Shown one piece after another: positions 59,538 through 64,000 of a DNA stretch of 64,000 nt. A program made the translations under genes and the position numbers. Where the stretch lies: the NCBI GenBank assembly GCA_965219935.1, contig CBDCOU010000003.1, positions 3,224,001 through 3,288,000 of the forward strand, read 5' to 3'. Source of the DNA: Bin34 sp965219935. GTDB lineage: Bacteria > Chloroflexota > Anaerolineae > Caldilineales > Caldilineaceae. Position 1 is the stretch's first letter. Each line of letters begins with the position of its first letter. A model generated the notes under the pieces. It searched no databases. It was not told the origin of the DNA and worked only from the letters and a program-made list of their open reading frames with translations.

Positions 59538-60527
59538 ATGTCCATCATGTCCAACCTTCAACGCATCGTGTTCATGGGAACGCCGGATCTGGCCGCCATC
59601 GTGCTGGCGCGCATGCTGGAGCATCAACGGAACACGAATCCCCCGTGGCATCTACGGGGTGTGGTCACGCAGCCCGATCGACCCAGGGGCCGGAAGCGCA
59701 CGCCGGCCGCAAGTCCGGTCAAGCAGTTGGCCGGATCCCACGACCTGCCGGTACTGCAACCCGATCGGGTTAGGCGCAATCCGGAGTTCGCCGCCCAACT
59801 GGCGGCCTGGGAGCCGGACGCGGTCGTGGTGATGGCCTATGGCCAGATTCTGCCGCCTTCCATCCTGAACCTGCCCCGGACCGGCTGCCTCAACATCCAC
59901 GCGAGTCTGTTGCCGGCCCTGCGGGGGGCCTCGCCGGTCTTCGGTGCCATACGCCAAGGCTTGGCCGCGACCGGGATCAGCATCATGCAAATGGACCGGG
60001 GCCTGGACACCGGCCCGGTGGTGGACCGGGCCGAAACCGTCGTGCTGCCCCGCGACACGACCGGAACCCTGGGACCGAGGCTGGCAGAGCTGGGTGCCGA
60101 ACGGCTGCTGGCCGTGCTACCAGCCTGGCTCGCAGGGGAATGCCGACCCAGCCCCCAGGACTGCCTGCCGGGCACACCATCCCACTGTGGCCTAATCCGC
60201 AAGACGGACGGGCGCATCGACTGGATGCAGTCGGCCACGGACATTGCCCTGCTGGTCAGGGCCTGCAATCCCTGGCCGTCCGCGCACTGCTGGTGGCAGG
60301 GCCAACAACTCCGGGTACTGGATGCCCTGCCCGAACCAGGAGGGAAACTAACGCGGGAACCGGGACGGGTACTGGAGACTGACGACGGACTCGTGGTCCA
60401 GACAGGGGACGGGCTGTTACGGTTGACCATGGTTCAACTGGCCGGTCGCAAGGCCATGGCCGCGGACGACTTCCGCCGCGGTGCCGGGCGTAACATGATG
60501 AAGAGCCTCCTTCTGTCCGCGCCCTGA
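59538..60527 (+). CDS. fmt: Methionyl-tRNA formyltransferase
   Basis: The 329-residue protein starts at ATG 59538 (MSIMSNLQRIVFMGTPDLAA); ATG 59547 is an alternative. Catalytic residues are present: the Asn-His of LNIHASLLPALRGASP and the Asp of RGLDTGPVVDR. The 10-formyl-THF-binding loop SLLPALRGASP is intact. The C-terminal OB-like domain (from about 215) begins GLIRKTDGRIDWMQSATDI and ends with LAGRKAMAADDFRRG. It formylates Met-tRNA(fMet) for translation initiation. def is not adjacent. Confidence 0.93.
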   Translation: MSIMSNLQRIVFMGTPDLAAIVLARMLEHQRNTNPPWHLRGVVTQPDRPRGRKRTPAASPVKQLAGSHDLPVLQPDRVRRNPEFAAQLAAWEPDAVVVMAYGQILPPSILNLPRTGCLNIHASLLPALRGASPVFGAIRQGLAATGISIMQMDRGLDTGPVVDRAETVVLPRDTTGTLGPRLAELGAERLLAVLPAWLAGECRPSPQDCLPGTPSHCGLIRKTDGRIDWMQSATDIALLVRACNPWPSAHCWWQGQQLRVLDALPEPGGKLTREPGRVLETDDGLVVQTGDGLLRLTMVQLAGRKAMAADDFRRGAGRNMMKSLLLSAP

Positions 60528-60630
60528 CGGAGGGAACGACCACCCTCCCATACATCCGCCCCGCGGGCGCGTCCCCCGGGGCCTGTGCTACGCTGACCAT
60601 CCCGGATCCCGTGCAGGCCCAACCTTCTCC

Positions 60631-61011
60631 ATGGCGCGAACCGAACGCATCTGTGCCGAGTGCAACGGCACCGTCCAAATCGAGGACCAGTTCTGTCCCG
60701 CCTGTGGGTCGGACACGCAAGCAGAACTGATACCGACACCGGAATCGTCGCTGGCACAGAAGGCCGTGGCCGCGGCACCCGCCCTGCTGGCAGTGAGTCT
60801 GGTGGTCCTGAAGATGGGTGGCAGCCTATTGCGCAATCCGCTGGTACGCCAACTGCTGGCGGGAAACAATGACGGACTTCCCGTCGTCCGCCGTACCGGA
60901 GAACCCCCGATATCCGGCAGGAGACTGCATGTCAGGCGCCGCTGGCGCATCCGCCATCGGGACGGACAACACACCAGTGGCGAGGAAGAGGAAACCTACA
61001 CTCTCGTCTGA
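60631..61011 (+). CDS. Zinc-ribbon protein with a hydrophobic segment
   Basis: The 126-residue protein starts at ATG 60631 (MARTERICAECNGTVQIED). Two CxxC knuckles, CAEC and CPAC, about 11 residues apart form a zinc ribbon at residues 8-25. A hydrophobic segment (about 43-63: KAVAAAPALLAVSLVVLKMG) is probably membrane-associated. The C-terminal 50 residues are rich in Arg and end acidic (TSGEEEETYTLV). I do not recognise a family beyond the ribbon. It follows fmt by 103 bases. Confidence 0.65.
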   Translation: MARTERICAECNGTVQIEDQFCPACGSDTQAELIPTPESSLAQKAVAAAPALLAVSLVVLKMGGSLLRNPLVRQLLAGNNDGLPVVRRTGEPPISGRRLHVRRRWRIRHRDGQHTSGEEEETYTLV

Positions 61012-61177
61012 CGTGCGAAGCCCATACCCTACGCGCGTCATCCGAGGGACATGTCGGGACGCACGTCGAGCGTAGACAGAGTACCGTTCAGCGTGAACAC
61101 TGTGACCCCTCTCTGCTGCTTCCGAGACAGGCGCCTTGTCCGACAGGCTGTAGCCACCATGCAGGAGGACAGCATTC

Positions 61178-61735
61178 ATGGCGAAGAAGAACCCGAAATC
61201 CCAGTGGGGTTCAACACTCTGGCTGGGACAGTGGCAGGGAGTGGAGGACGGAATCCTGAGTTTCCTGCCGGAGGCCACGTGCGATTGTGAATGTTATGGA
61301 GTTTCCGTTGGCTTGGCTATGGCCATGATCACCAGTTACAACGAGTTGCCTGCACAAGCCCGTCGAACCGTGGTGCGGACCGTGGTGAACGACTGCCTTA
61401 AGAACAACATGGTGTTTGCGGAAGAGGACGGCATCCCCTTTCTGGTCAAGGATCCGGGACCGGACGACAAGCGTCTCATGGCATCCCAAATGGCCACCTA
61501 CATCAAGACTCCTGCCAAGTTCACGCACTTGGTCTTTTGGGCAACGACCTTCCGATCTGCCGCAGTGCGTGCAGAGTTGAGTGCAGAGTTGAACCTGGAT
61601 GGTTTGGAGTGCGGCGCAGCGTGCAGGCAGATGGAACTGCCAGCGGACATCAACAACCGCATCCAGGGCATCCTCGAGCGGGGCATTCCCATACCACCGG
61701 TTCCGGTTCCGGACGACGAAATTGCCGAGGCATAA
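61178..61735 (+). CDS. Protein of unknown function
   Basis: The 185-residue frame starts at ATG 61178 (MAKKNPKSQWGSTLWLGQWQ), preceded by a long open stretch on the same strand that is not coding. It contains CDCECYGVSVGLAMAMITSY near residue 35 and a tail ending PIPPVPVPDDEIAEA. There is no signal peptide; Cys residues (CDCEC and CGAAC) could bind metal. The helix pattern suggests a small alpha-rich globular protein. I cannot assign it to a family. It is followed by a 260-base gap before the convergent HtrA gene. Confidence 0.55.
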   Translation: MAKKNPKSQWGSTLWLGQWQGVEDGILSFLPEATCDCECYGVSVGLAMAMITSYNELPAQARRTVVRTVVNDCLKNNMVFAEEDGIPFLVKDPGPDDKRLMASQMATYIKTPAKFTHLVFWATTFRSAAVRAELSAELNLDGLECGAACRQMELPADINNRIQGILERGIPIPPVPVPDDEIAEA

Positions 61736-61994
61736 CCCTACGCCGTCGCTCACCGGGATGGCGGCCCGCGGACCTGGGAGGACCGGACTTGGCAGACCCG
61801 TTGAACCACAACGCGAACCCGGCCGCATGGACTGCATGCGTCCCCGCTGTCCATGTCATGGGATAAGGCCCGTCGCTGGGCGGGCACCCCGTGAATTCTT
61901 ACCCACTCCGGATTCCGATATTGAGCCTCGGCGATGTGGCTATATCGGAACGAATGTCACACCAGCGGTGAAGTACACCCTTGCCCGGCGCGCG

Positions 61995-63278
61995 TCAGCT
62001 GAGGGACGTGCTGGGACGCTTGCCAAGCTTGACCGTGACCCTTACGTTGCTGCCGTTGCGCAGCACGGTCAGGTTCACCTCGTCCCCCGGCGACGAGTAC
62101 CGTTCCAAGTAGAGCATGAGGTCGTCGAACGAACTGAGCTTGAAGTCCTCGACGTGGGTGATCAGGTCGCCCCCGGCACCGGTGGGGCAAATGAATTCCA
62201 ATTCTTCCGAATCGAAACGGGCCCGGGCACTGGCACCGGCCAGTCCACCCCGGGCCGCCGGGCCGCCGGGCACAACCTGCGTGACATACGCGCCGCGCGC
62301 GCTCTTGGGCAGGTCCAACGCCTCGGAGCAGATGGGGCTGTAGCTTGCGCCCTGGACGCCCAAGTAGGCGTGCTCGTACCGGCCCGACTCGATCAAAGCC
62401 GGGATCACCCGGTTCACGATCGTGGACGGAACCGCCAGGCCGATGCCGCTGAAGGAACGCTGCTCGGAGATGATCTGGGAGACCACACCCACCACTTCGC
62501 CCCGGTCGTTGAAGAGGGGTCCGCCGGAGTTGCCGGGGTTGGTGGCGGCATCGAACTGGATGCTGTCCGGAATCCGGTACCGCGTCATCGTATTCATGGT
62601 GCGGCCCAGGTTGCTCACAATGCCGGAGGTCAGGGTCTGCTCCTGCAAAAACGGGGTCCCAATCACGGCCACGCGCATGCCAACCTGCAGTTCATCACTG
62701 CGGCCCATCGTGACAGGCTGCAAATCGTAGCCCTCGGGATCGATCTTGAGCACCGCCAGATCGCTGTCGGGGTCCGTGGCCAACACCTTCCCAACCGACA
62801 TGGTCCTGTCCTGGAAGGTGATGTGCATGGCCTCCGCGGCCTGCACGACGTGGGCGTTCGTGACGATGTGGCCTTCCTCGTCCCAGACGAAGCCGGAACC
62901 CTGGCCCAGGTTGCCCAACATCGGGTTGTTGCCATTGCCGAACGTGTTGACCTGCACCACCGAGGGGTTGCCGCGGGCGTAGATATCCATCAGTACCGCG
63001 GTTTCATAGTCCACCTCGACCGCTTCCAGGGATTCGGGATCCACGGTGACGCTGAGCGTCCTGGGTTCCGCAACCGGCACCTCAACCTGGACCCGTTCAG
63101 TGCCGATGCCCGGCAGCAAATTGGGTGCGAAGCGGTTCGCCAGCGCCGTCCCCCGACCCAATAGGTTGTCCCAGGCCACGAGGCCTGCCAGGACTACGAC
63201 AATAATCAGCAGGAAGGTGGCAAGACCCGGTCCGCGCCGGCGCGGACTGGGTGGTTCAGGACGAGAGTACTGTGTCAT
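61995..63278 (-). CDS. HtrA/DegP-type serine protease with one PDZ domain
   Basis: The 427-residue protein starts at ATG 63278. A signal anchor lies at residues about 18-40 (GLATFLLIIVVVLAGLVAW). The trypsin-like domain has the catalytic His in VTNAHVVQ, Asp in DSDLAVLK and Ser in NPGNSGGPLF. The segment VVGVVSQIISEQRSFSGIGL follows the serine. A PDZ domain (about 325-415) carries VTQVVPGGPAARGGLAGAS and the late strand LTVLRNGSNVRVTVKLG. The protease would sit outside the cytoplasmic membrane and degrade misfolded proteins. It is upstream of no obvious regulator. The residues of the triad are all intact. Confidence 0.93.
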   Translation of the reverse strand: MTQYSRPEPPSPRRRGPGLATFLLIIVVVLAGLVAWDNLLGRGTALANRFAPNLLPGIGTERVQVEVPVAEPRTLSVTVDPESLEAVEVDYETAVLMDIYARGNPSVVQVNTFGNGNNPMLGNLGQGSGFVWDEEGHIVTNAHVVQAAEAMHITFQDRTMSVGKVLATDPDSDLAVLKIDPEGYDLQPVTMGRSDELQVGMRVAVIGTPFLQEQTLTSGIVSNLGRTMNTMTRYRIPDSIQFDAATNPGNSGGPLFNDRGEVVGVVSQIISEQRSFSGIGLAVPSTIVNRVIPALIESGRYEHAYLGVQGASYSPICSEALDLPKSARGAYVTQVVPGGPAARGGLAGASARARFDSEELEFICPTGAGGDLITHVEDFKLSSFDDLMLYLERYSSPGDEVNLTVLRNGSNVRVTVKLGKRPSTSLS

Positions 63279-63332
63279 GGATGGATATTGGTGCCGAACG
63301 GGATTCCCCGTCCGACCGGTTGAATGGACAAG

Positions 63333-64000
63333 TCAGTCTCGGCTCAGCCCAAGCAGCAGGAAGGCATAGTAGGCCAGGGTTATGACCGAGGATACGGCGG
63401 CGGCCACATAGGTGAGGGCGGCGGCATTGAGCACCTTGTTGACACCCTCCATCTCCTCCGCGTAGAGGATGCCGTGGCCAACGAGCAACTGCCGCGCCCG
63501 CGTGCTGGCGTTGAACTCGACAGGCAGCGTAATCAGGGTGAAGACTGTGGTCAGGGCGAACAGCACGACACCGATGCCCAGCAGTTCGGGCGTCTGCATA
63601 AGAGCCCCCACGAAGCAGATGCCGGGCCCCAGCCAACCGCCGAGGTTGGCAGCCGGCACGGCGGCTGAGCGCAACCGCAGCGGCCCATAGCCCTGCTGGT
63701 GCTGTACGGCATGGCCCGCCTCGTGGGCGGCGATCCCCGCCGCGGCCACGCTGCGGCCGTGGAACACATCGCGGCTTAGGCGCAGAGCGCGCTGGCCCGG
63801 ATGGTAGTGGTCCGACAGCCAGCCGGTGGATTCCTCAACCGGAACGTCGTACAGGCCTTGGCTGTCCAAGATCTGGCGGGCTGTTTGGGCACCGGTCAGA
63901 CCGCGGATATTGGCAACCTTGGAGTATTTCCCCATGTTGCGCCTGACCCTGGCCTGCGCCCAAAGGCCCAGCACCAGGGAGGGAAGAATCAGTAAAATAT
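63333..64000 (-). CDS. YugP-type membrane zinc metallopeptidase, 5' end outside the window
   Basis: The frame is open to the window edge; the visible 222 residues begin LLILPSLVLGLWAQARVRRN. The zinc motif HExxH reads AGIAAHEAGHAVQHQQ, as in the DUF/peptidase family of YugP. Four hydrophobic helices are visible, one before and three after the motif. The later Glu in LITLPVEFNASTRARQLL is the third zinc ligand. Typical members have about 225-235 residues, so only around 10 are missing. It lies 54 bases before HtrA on the same strand and could be part of a membrane quality-control set with it. Confidence 0.9.
   Translation of the reverse strand, partial: ILLILPSLVLGLWAQARVRRNMGKYSKVANIRGLTGAQTARQILDSQGLYDVPVEESTGWLSDHYHPGQRALRLSRDVFHGRSVAAAGIAAHEAGHAVQHQQGYGPLRLRSAAVPAANLGGWLGPGICFVGALMQTPELLGIGVVLFALTTVFTLITLPVEFNASTRARQLLVGHGILYAEEMEGVNKVLNAAALTYVAAAVSSVITLAYYAFLLLGLSRD

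Overview
The window looks like chromosomal DNA of an uncultivated, GC-rich (by eye well above 60 percent) member of the Chloroflexota, probably in the Caldilineae/Anaerolineae neighbourhood. This is inferred from gene content: the histidine phosphatase (MSMEG_4193 type)/DUF3090/SCO1664 cassette that Actinobacteria and Chloroflexi share, a fused mannose-1-phosphate guanylyltransferase/phosphomannomutase-like protein, a fused sulfate adenylyltransferase/APS kinase, two tandem RpoD-like sigma factors, a MurA with Asp in place of the catalytic Cys, and catabolic-type genes (two enolase-superfamily enzymes, a sulfatase-fold protein, a PhyH remnant). No rRNA, CRISPR array or intact insertion sequence was seen. 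There is one tRNA, tRNA-Leu(CAA).

Layout. 1-3.7 kb: sugar isomerase (cut by the window edge), a cis-3-hydroxyproline-dehydratase-like enzyme, a pRiA4b ORF-3-like protein, a methyltransferase and MutM. 3.9-8.2 kb: two translationally coupled secreted leucine-rich-repeat proteins that share an N-terminal domain I do not recognise. 8.3-11.5 kb: tRNA-Leu, sulfatase-fold protein, a second enolase-superfamily enzyme, DoxX-like protein. 11.5-13.1 kb: AT-richer patch with a decayed PIN-domain gene and its intact small partner. 13.1-15.2 kb: a tail-anchored protein with four cyclic-nucleotide-binding domains, convergent with a small caspase-fold (clan CD) peptidase-like gene. 15.2-26.1 kb: an almost unbroken minus-strand series, read from right to left: murA, fabF, a molybdopterin oxidoreductase, rmlA, sat-apsK, lepB, an AI-2E transporter/HAD fusion, a PucC-like MFS protein, a small unknown gene and the peptidase-like gene. 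26.5-30 kb: a membrane protein and gyrB. 30.1-33.6 kb: two primary-type sigma factors and a methyltransferase. 34.6-38.6 kb: FMN reductase, small membrane protein, glycosyltransferase and RqcH/NFACT.

38.6-45 kb is accessory in character. It holds a BioF2-type acetyltransferase, an alpha/beta hydrolase, a truncated PhyH gene, a Uma2 nuclease, a fused MNT-HEPN protein, a TnpB tail fragment and about 1.1 kb without a recognisable gene. 45.1-47.7 kb: a three-gene ABC exporter. 47.8-50.8 kb: ROK kinase and the phosphatase/DUF3090/SCO1664 cassette, with overlapping starts and stops. 51-54.1 kb: GDP-mannose pyrophosphorylase-like fusion and tsaE. 54.1-57.2 kb: dnaK with a zinc-finger-less dnaJ. 57.5-64 kb: a bactofilin-like membrane protein, DUF4870 protein, fmt, zinc-ribbon protein, an unknown gene, an HtrA protease and a YugP-type zinc protease cut by the window edge.

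The most unusual content is a set of enzymes whose signature residues are replaced (sulfatase, HAD domain, phosphomannomutase domain, MurA), the peptidase-like/CNB pair at 13-16 kb, and the LRR pair at 4-8 kb. All functions are read from sequence alone; family names come from recognised motifs, not from database searches.
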